From assembly GCF_008764295.1 (NCBI RefSeq), contig NZ_VTQX01000034.1:1-48790 (forward strand): a DNA stretch of 48,790 bases, given 5' to 3'. A program made the position numbers and the translations under genes. Position 1 is the stretch's first letter. The number at the start of each line of letters is the position of its first letter. This document shows, in pieces, positions 16,741 through 25,349 of the stretch. The notes under the pieces were generated by a model. The model made no database searches, was not told where the DNA came from, and worked only from the letters and a program-made list of their open reading frames with translations. The stretch comes from Bacillus methanolicus (GTDB lineage Bacteria; Bacillota; Bacilli; Bacillales; Cytobacillaceae).

Positions 16741-17145
16741 TCCCTCTTTAGTAGAACTTATGACTTCTGAACCAAATTCTAAGCATTCTTTACAGATAGA
16801 TACTCCAGGGCCTAAGGCTAACTCTCCTACCTCTAGTTTGCTTCTTCCGCAGAATGAACAATTGTCTATATGGGACAAATCACTACTGCTATTGGGCATT
16901 GAGTTTTTTTCTAAAGCGTCATAAAGCTCGTCAATTAATTTAGGTTCAATATAATCAAAATCATTTTTCATTTTTACTGCGATCGTCGTATAGGCTATAG
17001 CCATTCCTTCATAAAATCGTTGTCTAGTTAATTCCTCGCTATTTCGAGATTTTTCATCGCATAAACTACTTAATTTCTCTAATTCTAAAATAATATCCTC
17101 AACTTTAGCTCCTCGAAACGTTTTTTTGCGAAAATCTTGTTCCAA
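16738..17145 (-). CDS. Stand-alone ClpX-type C4 zinc-finger protein
   Basis: 135 residues. The N-terminal 85 residues are helical and without known motif. The C-terminus carries CSFCGRSKLEVGELALG followed by CKEC, the four-Cys zinc finger that forms the N-terminal dimerisation and adaptor-binding domain of ClpX. No AAA+ ATPase follows, so this is the domain in isolation. It could bind ClpX adaptors or substrates, or simply share the fold. TTG 17145 is supported by AGGAGG nine bases upstream; ATG is absent nearby. Single gene, convergent with yozE. Confidence 0.75.
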   Translation of the reverse strand: MEQDFRKKTFRGAKVEDIILELEKLSSLCDEKSRNSEELTRQRFYEGMAIAYTTIAVKMKNDFDYIEPKLIDELYDALEKNSMPNSSSDLSHIDNCSFCGRSKLEVGELALGPGVSICKECLEFGSEVISSTKEG

Positions 17146-17336
17146 AACTGAAAACCTCCTTTATATTATGTACACATATGTATACATTTATATATATATA
17201 TTCTTTAAAATAAGTAATTATCCTGCTTTTTTTTAAAATTCTTAGTTTAATGATATTTACCTAAAGTACGGATTCCTTTTATTGAGCATATAATACCGTA
17301 ACTAATTCACGACTCATCATGTGGGAGATGGAGGCT

Positions 17337-18041
17337 ATGAAAGAAAGGAAAAAACCAAAATTTAAGATCGGTGATACAGTCGTGATCACGATTTATGGTA
17401 CGGTTGGAAAGGTGACAGATGTTAAATGGCTTGATGGCATGCATGTCTATGGAATAAATGGGAGTGAAGGCTTGTTTATGGAATCTAGTCTTCAAAACTT
17501 ATCAGAATATGAAGGCCATGTTACGGAAAAAGAGCGCATTGATATCGAGTATCGCTATTTCATTGGCGATCTTGTTCAAGTGAAAGGTTATGGTACTGAT
17601 TTGTTTAAAATCGTTGGCTTTAGAACGGAAATTTGGAGATATAAAGAAGATGCATGGGAAGATGTAATTTATGAGCTGGCAAGAATAAAAGATGGAGAAT
17701 GGCTTGAGGCAGGTGATGAAGAATTGACTTTAGTGGCGGATGCGGAAAACGCAGAGATGTTCATTCAAAAGTTAGGTCTTTTATTTTTCTCCAATAAAAA
17801 GAAACCTTTAGAGTTTCAAAGTACAACATCAAGATATCGAAAGCGAGAAAAACAGTTTCTAGAGGAGCGAAAAGAGCAAAGTCAGCTGATCGATACATTG
17901 CTGGATATCTATAATGATTATGCGCTACTCTATCAGTTCTTTCAAGACGAGGAATATAAGCAAATCATGAGAATGATAGTGAGAAAACTCGAACTAATTG
18001 TAGCCAATTCCCGCTCGCTTCATCAAAAGCCATGGCAATAA
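17337..18041 (+). CDS. YodN-like conserved protein
   Basis: 234-residue soluble protein. The first 130 residues contain two similar beta-rich units, each opening KIGDTVV / FIGDLVQV with VGKVTDV and KIVGFRTE, resembling small SH3-like barrels. A charged coiled-coil region (about 165-190: YRKREKQFLEERKEQ) and a helical C-terminus follow. Its place between yozE and yozD matches yodN of B. subtilis. ATG 17337 has GGAG 9 bases upstream; ATG 17319 and 17328 are alternatives. No function is known. Confidence 0.7.
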   Translation: MKERKKPKFKIGDTVVITIYGTVGKVTDVKWLDGMHVYGINGSEGLFMESSLQNLSEYEGHVTEKERIDIEYRYFIGDLVQVKGYGTDLFKIVGFRTEIWRYKEDAWEDVIYELARIKDGEWLEAGDEELTLVADAENAEMFIQKLGLLFFSNKKKPLEFQSTTSRYRKREKQFLEERKEQSQLIDTLLDIYNDYALLYQFFQDEEYKQIMRMIVRKLELIVANSRSLHQKPWQ

Positions 18042-18197
18042 TTAAAGAAAGAGGAGTAAATAAAGGAGAAGTGGTATACCTAACAATATAGTGAATTTAA
18101 ATTGCCATGAGGTAATTTTTGCAAAGAAGTGCAATGTCATGCTGTCTTCCTCGTTTAAATCTTTTCTCCACGTCTTAAATGCTTCTGAAATATTCAT
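18042..18197 (-). CDS. Small membrane protein, 51 residues
   Basis: ATG at 18197 (minus) follows AAAGGAGGC by about 11 bases. The peptide opens MNISEAFKTWRKDLNEED, a charged helix, and ends with a membrane helix (FTILLGIPLLLYLLLFL). The stop codon abuts the yodN stop, so the genes are exactly convergent. A good ribosome site, a clean soluble-then-membrane design and full use of the interval argue for a real gene. Function unknown. Confidence 0.65.
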   Translation of the reverse strand: MNISEAFKTWRKDLNEEDSMTLHFFAKITSWQFKFTILLGIPLLLYLLLFL

Positions 18198-18363
18198 CTT
18201 TTAAAAAGCCTCCTTTTTAAATCATTCTATGCTTGTCCAATACTGAAATATGACCAAAAATTAAAAAGGAAGGTTGTACAAACACGAAGAAAGGTGAAAT
18301 TTCTAGTTAATGAGAATGAAAAGGAATTTGTTATCATACATTTTGTACAAAGGGGGCGATTCT

Positions 18364-18537
18364 GTGAAAGAAATTGAAGTATTTATTGATACTGATGAGA
18401 TTGCAGAGTTTTTCTTCCGAGAATTATTAAGGAGAGGATACGCTCCTTCGGATGGAGAAGTGGAAGAGCTTGCAGATATTACTTTTGAATATTTGTTAGC
18501 GAAATGCATTATTGATGAAGAAGTAGAAGACATATGA
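18364..18537 (+). CDS. yozD: YozD family protein
   Basis: 57-residue acidic protein beginning VKEIEVFIDTDEIAEFF and containing ELLRRGYAPSDGEVEELADI, the YozD pattern. GTG 18364 is preceded by AAAGGGGGCG; a longer frame from 18310 lacks a ribosome site. Function unknown. Position next to yodN is conserved with B. subtilis. Confidence 0.85.
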   Translation: MKEIEVFIDTDEIAEFFFRELLRRGYAPSDGEVEELADITFEYLLAKCIIDEEVEDI

Positions 18538-18573
18538 GTGATGAATGATCTGACGAAAAAATATGCAATAAAT

Positions 18574-18609
18574 GAGAAAGGACTGTTTTTAACAGTCCTT
18601 TCTCATTTT
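18574..18609. terminator. Terminator after yozD
   Basis: GAGAAAGGACTG/CAGTCCTTTCTC forms a perfect 12-bp stem with a 7-base loop, followed by ATTTTA. It lies between yozD and the convergent micro-operon at 18673-18946 and may serve both. Confidence 0.85.
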
Positions 18610-18672
18610 ACATTCAAGGTGAAAAATAATAGGGAAGTGCTCACAATGCGAAAAGGAAGTCTCGATTATTTA

Positions 18673-18801
18673 TTAAGTATTTTTGCGGTCTTTTGCTCGA
18701 TACTCTTTCTCATGTGCTTCTTGTTCAGCAACGATCTGCTCAGCAGGAATATGATTGTTCTTTTTCGGTTGATTAATGCGGCTTCTATGTTTTTTACCCA
18801 T
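18673..18801 (-). CDS. Very small basic protein, 42 residues
   Basis: ATG at 18801 (minus) follows GAAGGAGGC by 5-6 bases, an excellent ribosome site. The peptide starts MGKKHRSRINQPKKNNH, followed by an acidic-basic helix (IPAEQIVAEQEAHEKEYR). Strongly charged, no membrane segment; size and composition recall small spore-type proteins, but I do not recognise a family. Second gene of a two-gene unit with 18818-18946; the 16-base gap contains its ribosome site. Confidence 0.75.
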   Translation of the reverse strand: MGKKHRSRINQPKKNNHIPAEQIVAEQEAHEKEYRAKDRKNT

Positions 18802-18817
18802 GATAGCCTCCTTCGGC

Positions 18818-18946
18818 TTATTTTTTATGCTGTTTTTTTATCGTTAAGGATGTATGAGGTTCGGTATTTGATCTCGAAGACGGATTCGTTTCATTTGCAT
18901 GCTGCACGGCTTGCCTAAGCTTCTTACTCATTTTTTCTTTAGCCAA
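18818..18946 (-). CDS. Very small basic protein, 42 residues (first gene of micro-operon)
   Basis: TTG at 18946 (minus) lies 8 bases after AAAGGAGG. The peptide starts MAKEKMSKKLRQAVQHANE, continues Ser/Thr-rich and ends QHKK. It is Lys-rich, lacks membrane segments and has no recognised relative. The tight spacing to the following micro-gene and two strong ribosome sites in tandem make chance unlikely. It lies upstream of and divergent to deoD. Confidence 0.65.
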   Translation of the reverse strand: MAKEKMSKKLRQAVQHANETNPSSRSNTEPHTSLTIKKQHKK

Positions 18947-19113
18947 GTAGCATTCCTCCTTTATAAGGTTCGCCTTATTTTTCCCCAATCAAATTGAATC
19001 ATTCGTAATGAAAAATCATGACTCTACAAACAATAAAATTAACGCTATAATAGGACAAGAAAGCTAGTGTACATGTTATACTTATTTTTCATAAAGGTGA
19101 AGGAGGATTTTTC

Positions 19114-19815
19114 ATGAGTGTACATATTGGTGCAAAAGAAAATGAAATTGCAGAGACTGTCTTATTACCAGGTGATCCGTTAAGAGCAAAATACATAGCA
19201 GAAACATTTTTAGAAAATCCTGTTTGTTATAATGAAGTGCGTAATATGTTTGGATATACTGGAACATATAAAGGTAAGCGCGTATCTGTACAAGGAACAG
19301 GTATGGGGGTTCCTTCTATTTCCATTTATGTTAATGAGCTGATGCAAAGCTATAATGTCCAAAATTTAATTAGAGTTGGCACGTGTGGAGCGATTCAAAA
19401 GGATGTAAAAGTGAGAGATGTCATCTTGGCCATGACAGCTTCAACTGATTCACAAATGAATCGCATAACATTTCGTGGAATTGATTATGCTCCGACTGCG
19501 AATTTCGAGCTTTTAAAAAAAGCGTATGATGTCGGCGTTGAAAAGGGACTAAATCTTAAGGTGGGCAATGTCTTTACGGCCGATATGTTCTATAATGATA
19601 ATGCGGAACATGAAAAATGGGCTCAGTATCAAATTCTTGCTATTGAAATGGAAACAGCTGCACTTTATACATTGGCAGCTAAATTTGGCCGAAATGCGCT
19701 CTCTGTTTTAACCGTTAGTGATCATTTAATAACGGGAGAGGAGACAACTGCTCAGGAGAGACAAACAACCTTTAATGAAATGATCGAGGTTTCTCTTGAG
19801 GCTGCCATTAAGTAA
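19114..19815 (+). CDS. deoD: Purine-nucleoside phosphorylase DeoD
   Basis: Hexameric phosphorylase cleaving purine (deoxy)nucleosides to base and (deoxy)ribose-1-phosphate in salvage. Visible: phosphate-site [22 protein letters not shown], and the base/ribose-site EMETAALY with the later catalytic Asp in [10 protein letters not shown]. 233 residues, normal. ATG 19114 has GGTGAAGGAGG upstream. It is followed by a terminator and yodJ, the same neighbourhood as B. subtilis. Confidence 0.97.
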   Translation: MSVHIGAKENEIAETVLLPGDPLRAKYIAETFLENPVCYNEVRNMFGYTGTYKGKRVSVQGTGMGVPSISIYVNELMQSYNVQNLIRVGTCGAIQKDVKVRDVILAMTASTDSQMNRITFRGIDYAPTANFELLKKAYDVGVEKGLNLKVGNVFTADMFYNDNAEHEKWAQYQILAIEMETAALYTLAAKFGRNALSVLTVSDHLITGEETTAQERQTTFNEMIEVSLEAAIK

Positions 19816-19835
19816 CGGATACTAGAAGTTCAGAT

Positions 19836-19873
19836 GCAGCTTCACTGTGTATGTGTGTGAAGCTGCCTTTTTA
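19836..19873 (+). terminator. Terminator after deoD
   Basis: GCAGCTTCAC/GTGAAGCTGC stem with an 11-base loop, followed by CTTTTTA. Confidence 0.9.
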
Positions 19874-19947
19874 TTCAGCGAGCAATCATGTAAAATAAAT
19901 TTGTCTTTAGTTTAAAGAATTAAGTCATTGAAGCATTGGTGGTTACT

Positions 19948-20793
19948 ATGAAAAAAAATATTTTAACACTATACATGTTATGTAGCATTCTAATTATAAG
20001 TGGCTGCAGTCAATTTGATGCTCTCGTTAATAAAATTCCGTTTATGAACCAAAGCGATGGGGGACATCGAGTCGAGGAAAACGAAGAAGTGGCAGAAAAC
20101 ACGGGAGAGAAGGAAGAGGAAATGGAAGAAGAGGCGGCAACTGAAAGCCTAACGCTTGAGTCCCAATTTTTTAATGAGATTAAAGAGGTTGACGGGAAAT
20201 TAGTTATTCAAAATCCATTAAATATATTGGCACTGGTTAATAAAGAATTTGCTCTTCCGGATCATTATGCGCCAGAGGATTTAGTACGGCCAAAGGTCCC
20301 TTTTTCTTTCGGAGATATTGATATTGAAAAAAGTTATATGAGAAAAGAAGCAGCGGACCATCTTGAATTATTGTTTAATGCTGCTGAACAAGCAGGAATC
20401 GAAATATTTGCTGTCTCAGGCTATCGCTCTTATGAGCGCCAAGTGGATGTATTTGCTGCTAAGGCGAATCAGGTTGGTGAACAAGCAGCAGCAACTGTTG
20501 TAGCAGTACCAGGGTTTAGTGAGCATCAGACTGGATTAGCGATGGATATATCAAGTAGAAGTATTAATCTTGAGTTAATTGAGAAATTTGAGGAAACAAA
20601 GGAAGGTAAGTGGTTAGCTGAAAATGCACATAAATTTGGTTTTATACTGCGATACCCAAAAGGAAAAGAAGAAATTACCGGTTATCAATATGAGCCTTGG
20701 CATTTTCGCTATGTCGGAATTGAAGTAGCCACTACCATGTTCGAAAAGGATTTAACGCTAGAAGAGTATTTTAATCTTGTCGAGAAAATTTAA
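19948..20793 (+). CDS. yodJ: D-alanyl-D-alanine carboxypeptidase, VanY family (YodJ)
   Basis: Lipid-anchored zinc peptidase trimming D-Ala from peptidoglycan stem peptides. Signal peptide ends in lipobox ISGC. A Glu-rich linker (residues about 40-70) leads to the VanY domain with zinc ligands in GFSEHQTGLAMDIS (His, Asp) and the final PWHFRYVG (His), and the substrate motif SGYRSYERQ. ATG 19948 is preceded by TTGGTGG; GTG 19936 is the longer alternative. Lies between deoD and ctpA as in B. subtilis. Confidence 0.93.
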   Translation: MKKNILTLYMLCSILIISGCSQFDALVNKIPFMNQSDGGHRVEENEEVAENTGEKEEEMEEEAATESLTLESQFFNEIKEVDGKLVIQNPLNILALVNKEFALPDHYAPEDLVRPKVPFSFGDIDIEKSYMRKEAADHLELLFNAAEQAGIEIFAVSGYRSYERQVDVFAAKANQVGEQAAATVVAVPGFSEHQTGLAMDISSRSINLELIEKFEETKEGKWLAENAHKFGFILRYPKGKEEITGYQYEPWHFRYVGIEVATTMFEKDLTLEEYFNLVEKI

Positions 20794-21000
20794 ATTAAGT
20801 CACAATTTGTTCATATTTTCTTTATATAATAATTGGATACTGAAAAGGGGGAAAATGAAAACAATGCTCGTTTTGATTTTACCCACTTTTTTCTTTGTAA
20901 AATGATTGATTTAAATGTTATGCTAAATAGCAAAGGATTTTTTGGATTGGTGCAGTGCCTTTGACGCATGGATTCTATGGAAATGAAAGTGGTGACAATA

Positions 21001-22458
21001 TTGGAAAATGAAGAATTGAATAAAGAGTCGAATGAAAACCATTCGGGATTCATTCAGATGAAAAAGTTTCATTTCGTCATGCTCTTGTTCTTCGTTGTGT
21101 TTTTATCAGCAGGGATCACAACATTTGCACTTGCCTTTGGCGATGAAAAGGCAGTACCGGTGATAAGTGAGAGAAAAGAATTTGAAAAGCTGTATACAGC
21201 CTTCGATACAATAAAGAAAAGCTACTATAAAGAAGTGGATGAAAATACATTAGTAAATGGCGCGATTAATGGAATGATTGAATCATTGGATGATCCATAC
21301 TCTGATTATATGAATGAAGAGGAGGCAGCGAACTTTCATCAAAGCATTTCTTCATCATTTGAAGGAATCGGTGCTGAAATACAAGAAAGGGATGGCAATA
21401 TTGTCATTGTCTCACCTTTGAAGGGATCCCCAGCAGAAAAAGCTGGTATTCGTCCAGAGGATAAAGTTCTTTCAGTAGATGGAGAAAGCCTCCAAGGAAT
21501 GAGTTCTACTGAGGCCGTTATGTTAATTAGGGGAGAAAAGGGCTCAAAGGTTGAGCTCGAAATAGAGCGACCTGGCATTGAAGATCATTTAATGATCACA
21601 ATTGTCCGTGATACGATCCCGATTGAGACAGTATATGGTGAAATGATCGATGATGAAATTGCAAAAATTCAAATTACATCATTCTCTGAAAATACGTCAA
21701 AGGAATTGATTGAAACTTTAAATGAATTGCAAAATCAGGGGATGAAGGGATTGGTCTTAGATTTGCGACAAAACCCTGGTGGCTTATTGGATCAAGCAAT
21801 CGCAATTTCTAACCTCTTTGTTCCGGAAGGTGATATTTTATTCCAAGTTGAGGATAGGAATGGCAATATTGAACAAGTAAAGTCAAATAATAAAAATAAC
21901 GCTTCTGTACCACTTGTTGTCGTTATTGATAAAGGAAGTGCGAGTGCTTCCGAAATTCTTGCAGCCGCAGTTAGTGAATCAGCGGAAGTGCCGCTAGTTG
22001 GAGAAAAATCTTTTGGGAAAGGAACCGTGCAAAGAGCACAAGACTTTGCCGATGGTTCAAATATTAAATTTACAACAGAGAAGTGGTTAACGCCAAAGGG
22101 TAACTGGATTCATGAAAAAGGGATCAGTCCTGACTATGAAGTGGCATTGCCAGAATACTCTACATTAACGATTCTAAATCCAAATGATGAATTGAAGCTT
22201 TCTAGTTCATCTGCTCAAGTGAAATCAGCGCAGTCGATGTTAAAAGCACTTGGATATGATCCAGGCCGTGAAGATGGCTTCTTCGATGATAAGACTAAAG
22301 ATGCTGTAATCGAATTCCAAAAGGAACAACAATTGGAAGAAACAGGAGTTTTAACAGGTGAAACTTCTTTAAGGCTTATGGAAAAATTGCGAGAGCTTAT
22401 TAACGAAAATGATACGCAAATCCAGAAGGCAGTTGAATTATTAAAAGAGCAACTATAA
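21001..22458 (+). CDS. ctpA: Carboxy-terminal processing protease (S41), CtpA
   Basis: Membrane-tethered serine protease. After a cytoplasmic stretch comes a membrane helix (FHFVMLLFFVVFLSAG), an S41 N-terminal helix region, a PDZ domain (GIGAEIQER...SPAEKAGIRPEDKVL), the catalytic domain with nucleophile Ser in DKGSASASEILAAA and general-base Lys in GEKSFGKGTVQ, and a C-terminal peptidoglycan-binding domain (VKSAQSMLKALGYDPG). TTG 21001 is preceded by AAGTGGTGA; ATG 20968 is a longer alternative without a clear ribosome site. CtpA/CtpB relatives process cell-envelope and sporulation proteins; the substrate here is unknown. Confidence 0.93.
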   Translation: MENEELNKESNENHSGFIQMKKFHFVMLLFFVVFLSAGITTFALAFGDEKAVPVISERKEFEKLYTAFDTIKKSYYKEVDENTLVNGAINGMIESLDDPYSDYMNEEEAANFHQSISSSFEGIGAEIQERDGNIVIVSPLKGSPAEKAGIRPEDKVLSVDGESLQGMSSTEAVMLIRGEKGSKVELEIERPGIEDHLMITIVRDTIPIETVYGEMIDDEIAKIQITSFSENTSKELIETLNELQNQGMKGLVLDLRQNPGGLLDQAIAISNLFVPEGDILFQVEDRNGNIEQVKSNNKNNASVPLVVVIDKGSASASEILAAAVSESAEVPLVGEKSFGKGTVQRAQDFADGSNIKFTTEKWLTPKGNWIHEKGISPDYEVALPEYSTLTILNPNDELKLSSSSAQVKSAQSMLKALGYDPGREDGFFDDKTKDAVIEFQKEQQLEETGVLTGETSLRLMEKLRELINENDTQIQKAVELLKEQL

Positions 22459-22460
22459 TC

Positions 22461-22490
22461 AGAGCCCTCCAAATATGGAGGGTTCTTTTA
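22461..22490 (+). terminator. Terminator after ctpA
   Basis: AGAGCCCTCC/GGAGGGTTCT stem with a 6-base loop followed by TTTTA, two bases past the stop codon. Confidence 0.88.
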
Positions 22491-22585
22491 CTTAGGGTAA
22501 AACATTTTTGTAAAATATTTGTAAGCGTGTACGAAATAGGCTAAAATGACTTTTTAGAGAAGAGCAAGTAATAGTAGGTGATGAT

Positions 22586-22984
22586 TTGCAACAAGTAGTA
22601 AATTTCGATGATCAGTTTAAAGAAAAAATTGTCGAATTTGAAAGAGAGTGTGAAAAAGTTTGTGCTTCCCTTGAAAAGAAATATCAAGGGAAATTTCAGG
22701 ATTTCGATCTTCAATTGTTAATTGAATTTACTAGGACAATTAAAGGGAAGGTGGCACAATCTTCGGAGATATATCATGATTGTTATCAATCATTTATAGA
22801 GGTTGGCATTGAAAAAGATGAAGAATTTTATCCAAATGCTTATATTCCAATTTGGCGCTGCAAAAAGGATTTTTTTCAGAAAATCGGGTATTTTACAAAC
22901 TTCGACATCGAAGGAATAAGGTGTAAAATTATGTTAATTATCGAAGAAATGCTGCAGGAGAAAGCTGATGATAGTCATTCATGA
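22586..22984 (+). CDS. Hypothetical soluble protein, 132 residues
   Basis: TTG 22586 follows TAGGTGATGAT. The protein is acidic and mostly helical, with four Cys residues not arranged as a zinc site (ECEKVCAS, HDCYQSF, WRCKKDF). No membrane segment or signal. I recognise no family. It lies between ctpA and a secreted protein with which it may be cotranscribed (65-base gap, no terminator seen). Confidence 0.6.
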   Translation: MQQVVNFDDQFKEKIVEFERECEKVCASLEKKYQGKFQDFDLQLLIEFTRTIKGKVAQSSEIYHDCYQSFIEVGIEKDEEFYPNAYIPIWRCKKDFFQKIGYFTNFDIEGIRCKIMLIIEEMLQEKADDSHS

Positions 22985-23049
22985 TGCATGCTCTTAGTGC
23001 ATTAGGGGAAAACTCACCATATGTAAATTTTGATAATGAGTGAGTGCTT

Positions 23050-23883
23050 ATGAAAACCTTTAAGGTACTGATTTTGTTGCTTTTGCTATTGGCGGGACAG
23101 CATCATGTATCGGCTGACAAACATATGTCGAATGATATTGAATTCATTCCATGGGATCAGGTAAATCTGCTACTTCCAAAGTATTCGAAGTTCACAGTAC
23201 GAGATGTCTTAACGGGAATGGAATTTAATGTTCAAAGGCGCGCAGGTAGCAGGCATGCAGATGTACAGCCATTAACGAAAAATGATACGAAAATCTTGAA
23301 AGAGATTTATCAAGGACAATGGAGTTGGAGACAAAGGGCCATTCTCGTTTTATATAAAGGTCATCAAATTGCTGCTTCTATGCATGGTATGCCGCATGGA
23401 GCAGGTGCGCTGCAAAATAATTTTCCCGGTCATTTTTGCATCCATTTTTACGGAAGTACGACGCACCGAAGAAATAGTATGGATATATCTCACAAATTAA
23501 TGATTTTTAAAGCGGCGGGGAAAATATACGAGCATTTGCAAACGGCAAGTCCCTATGAAGTAATTAGTGCATTTATTGCAGGTATGAAAGAAGATGACGA
23601 AGAAATCATTGATATGGTGACGATTCAGAATTTAACATGGGGAAAATCCTTATCAACAGTAGAAACGATCATGATTGCAAATATGCCACAGCTCCCAGAT
23701 GAAGACTTGGTTTCTCAATCACAACTTTCAGTGCCAATTGAGCTTGACTGGTATAGAGCAGGTGTTGGAAGGAAAAATAGTCACGGAGAGATTCATTTAT
23801 TTAGATTTTTGCCATCAGAAGGTTGGAAAATTGATGCGCAGCGTTTTGTAGAAGATTTTTTTGAAGATGAGATGGTAGAATGA
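23050..23883 (+). CDS. Secreted protein with HGMPHG/GHFCIHFYGS domain
   Basis: N-terminal Sec signal (residues 1-22, ending about HVSA). The mature part has the blocks KGHQIAASMHGMPHGAG and FPGHFCIHFYGSTTH, the His/Cys-containing pattern of a domain found in Bacillota cell-wall proteins, often beside peptidoglycan-binding modules; the Cys-His pair recalls L,D-transpeptidase-like active sites, which is inference. The C-terminal 90 residues resemble an NTF2-like domain (VETIMIANMPQLP...GWKIDAQRFVEDFF). ATG 23050 is chosen over GTG 23044. A strong terminator follows. Confidence 0.65.
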   Translation: MKTFKVLILLLLLLAGQHHVSADKHMSNDIEFIPWDQVNLLLPKYSKFTVRDVLTGMEFNVQRRAGSRHADVQPLTKNDTKILKEIYQGQWSWRQRAILVLYKGHQIAASMHGMPHGAGALQNNFPGHFCIHFYGSTTHRRNSMDISHKLMIFKAAGKIYEHLQTASPYEVISAFIAGMKEDDEEIIDMVTIQNLTWGKSLSTVETIMIANMPQLPDEDLVSQSQLSVPIELDWYRAGVGRKNSHGEIHLFRFLPSEGWKIDAQRFVEDFFEDEMVE

Positions 23884-23888
23884 AGGAA

Positions 23889-23926
23889 AAAATAACGCTT
23901 GAGTTTTTTTCAAGCGTTATTTTTTT
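23889..23926. terminator. Bidirectional terminator, overlapping the next gene's 3' end
   Basis: AAAATAACGCTTG/CAAGCGTTATTTT, 13-bp stem with T-runs on both strands. It lies between convergent genes and includes the last codons of the zinc-ribbon gene at 23910-24158. Confidence 0.88.
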
Positions 23927-24158
23927 CACCAAATTTAACAAAGGTGAGCTCGTCTTCAATTAAGCCGCATGCCGCACATTGGACACGAATGTCTGGTCCG
24001 TTATAGGCTATATGGAAGGGGCTTAACTGTTCGCTTCCATACTCTTCTATTACGTCACCAGTACGTGGGTCCATTTTTACATACTGTGGTTCCTGTCTAA
24101 TAACATTAAAACGGCTTCGGTTTGTTTTGCAATTTGGACAACAATAAGGTGAATTCAT
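23910..24158 (-). CDS. Small zinc-ribbon protein, 82 residues
   Basis: Two Cys pairs, CPNC at residues 7-10 and CAAC at about 60-63, make a classical zinc ribbon; between them lies [14 protein letters not shown] and a predicted beta sheet. ATG 24158 follows GAAAGGAGAATG. A nucleic-acid or redox role would fit the fold, but none is shown. It is convergent with the secreted-protein gene. Confidence 0.7.
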   Translation of the reverse strand: MNSPYCCPNCKTNRSRFNVIRQEPQYVKMDPRTGDVIEEYGSEQLSPFHIAYNGPDIRVQCAACGLIEDELTFVKFGEKNNA

Positions 24159-24385
24159 TTACATTCTCCTTTCATTGGGCTATGTTATGGTTAAATATCT
24201 ATTGTTCGAGTTATCCTTGATATTGGTAAATATGATACTTTGGACATGAGTAAACTTCATGGAGAGCAAAAATCGATATGTCAATTCTGTTTAGCAATGT
24301 CTTCATTTTATTTTGCCCAGAATCGATGCAGACATTCGATAACCTTTCTTGCTTCGTAATAAATTGTTAAAAAGGCGGATGGAAA

Positions 24386-24658
24386 GTGGTTTTCAATTAT
24401 GATGAACTATTAAAACAATATCGTTCCCTTTGGAACAATCGTGTTTTACAAGTTGAAAAAGATAGTGAGAATACCTTATTGGAAGCTATTCGTAGGGAGC
24501 TTAACGATGAAAATTCGCATCCTCGAATTCGTAAAGGGCTTCACGAAAAATTTTATTTTGCGATAAAAAGAATCAATCGTTCTTCTCTCTCTGAACACTT
24601 AAAAACACAACTTATTGCACTGCACATTAAGGTGATGGAAGAACAAGAAGGAAAGTAG
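24386..24658 (+). CDS. Hypothetical helical protein, 90 residues
   Basis: GTG 24386 follows AAGGCGGATGGAAA. Charged, all-helical, no Cys and no membrane segment; sequence opens MVFNYDELLKQYRSLWNN. I recognise no family. No terminator is visible before the next gene, which has its own upstream promoter-like region. Confidence 0.6.
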   Translation: MVFNYDELLKQYRSLWNNRVLQVEKDSENTLLEAIRRELNDENSHPRIRKGLHEKFYFAIKRINRSSLSEHLKTQLIALHIKVMEEQEGK

Positions 24659-24803
24659 GTATAAGTTGCTATTTTATTTATTTTGCTGATTTATTGAAAA
24701 AGTTCACTATTCGTTCACAGATTCCTTTTTTTTGAACGATATAATGGGTATGAACGCTCAAGTAAGTATGTTGGAAAATTTTCGAATAGGGGAGAAATAC
24801 ATA

Positions 24804-25292
24804 ATGCAAAAAAAATTTATTGGTTTCATGGCTATTTTTATGTTGGCACTAATGCTCACTGCATGTTCTGAAGAGAAAAGTGAGGAAAACGAGCTTCCGA
24901 TATTAGATGTTGAGCTCACCGTAACTCCTGAAAAAGCTGAGCCAGGAGAAGCAGTAACGATTGAAGCAAAAGTAACCTATGGAGATGAGGATGTTACAGA
25001 TGCTAATGAAGTTACATTTGAGATATGGCGAGCCCATGACGAAGAGCATGAAAAGGTCGAAATAGAACATGCAGAAAAGGGGATTTACCGTCACGAAAAA
25101 ACTTTTTCAGAAGAGGGAACCTATTATGTTATATCACATGTTACAGCTAGAGATATGCATAATATGCCGAAAAAAGAATTTGTTGTCGGTGAAGCAAGCG
25201 AACCAGAAGAGTCTCCTTCCTCCACTCATATGAACCATTCAGAGGATGAGCATTCATCTGATCATGGTGAAGATGGTCATGAAGGGGAATGA
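24804..25292 (+). CDS. YtkA/FixH-like lipoprotein with His-rich tail
   Basis: Lipoprotein signal ends in LTAC. The mature region carries an immunoglobulin-like YtkA domain: VELTVTPEKAEPGEAVTIEA, VTFEIWRAHDEEHEKVE, EKGIYRHEKTFSEEGTYYV. The last 35 residues are rich in His, Glu and Asp (HMNHSEDEHSSDHGEDGH), a likely metal-binding tail. ATG 24804 follows AGGGGAGA; the frame's earlier ATG at 24732 lacks a ribosome site and would disrupt the signal peptide. YtkA-type domains are linked with copper or metal handling outside the membrane; the precise job is unknown. Confidence 0.82.
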   Translation: MQKKFIGFMAIFMLALMLTACSEEKSEENELPILDVELTVTPEKAEPGEAVTIEAKVTYGDEDVTDANEVTFEIWRAHDEEHEKVEIEHAEKGIYRHEKTFSEEGTYYVISHVTARDMHNMPKKEFVVGEASEPEESPSSTHMNHSEDEHSSDHGEDGHEGE

Positions 25293-25349
25293 TCGAGTCA
25301 TACAAAATAGTTAGCGGTTTTTAGGTCAGCAACTGAACATTCCCAGCTA

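Noticed and set aside
18538..18918. 126-codon plus-strand frame after yozD
   Set aside because: It lies over the yozD terminator and runs antisense to two micro-genes that have strong ribosome sites; it has no ribosome site itself and its hydrophobic content is a by-product of the antisense strand.
22506..22535. CcpA cre-like site TTGTAAGCGTGTACGA
   Set aside because: Two key positions of the consensus are missing and the adjacent gene gives no catabolic context.
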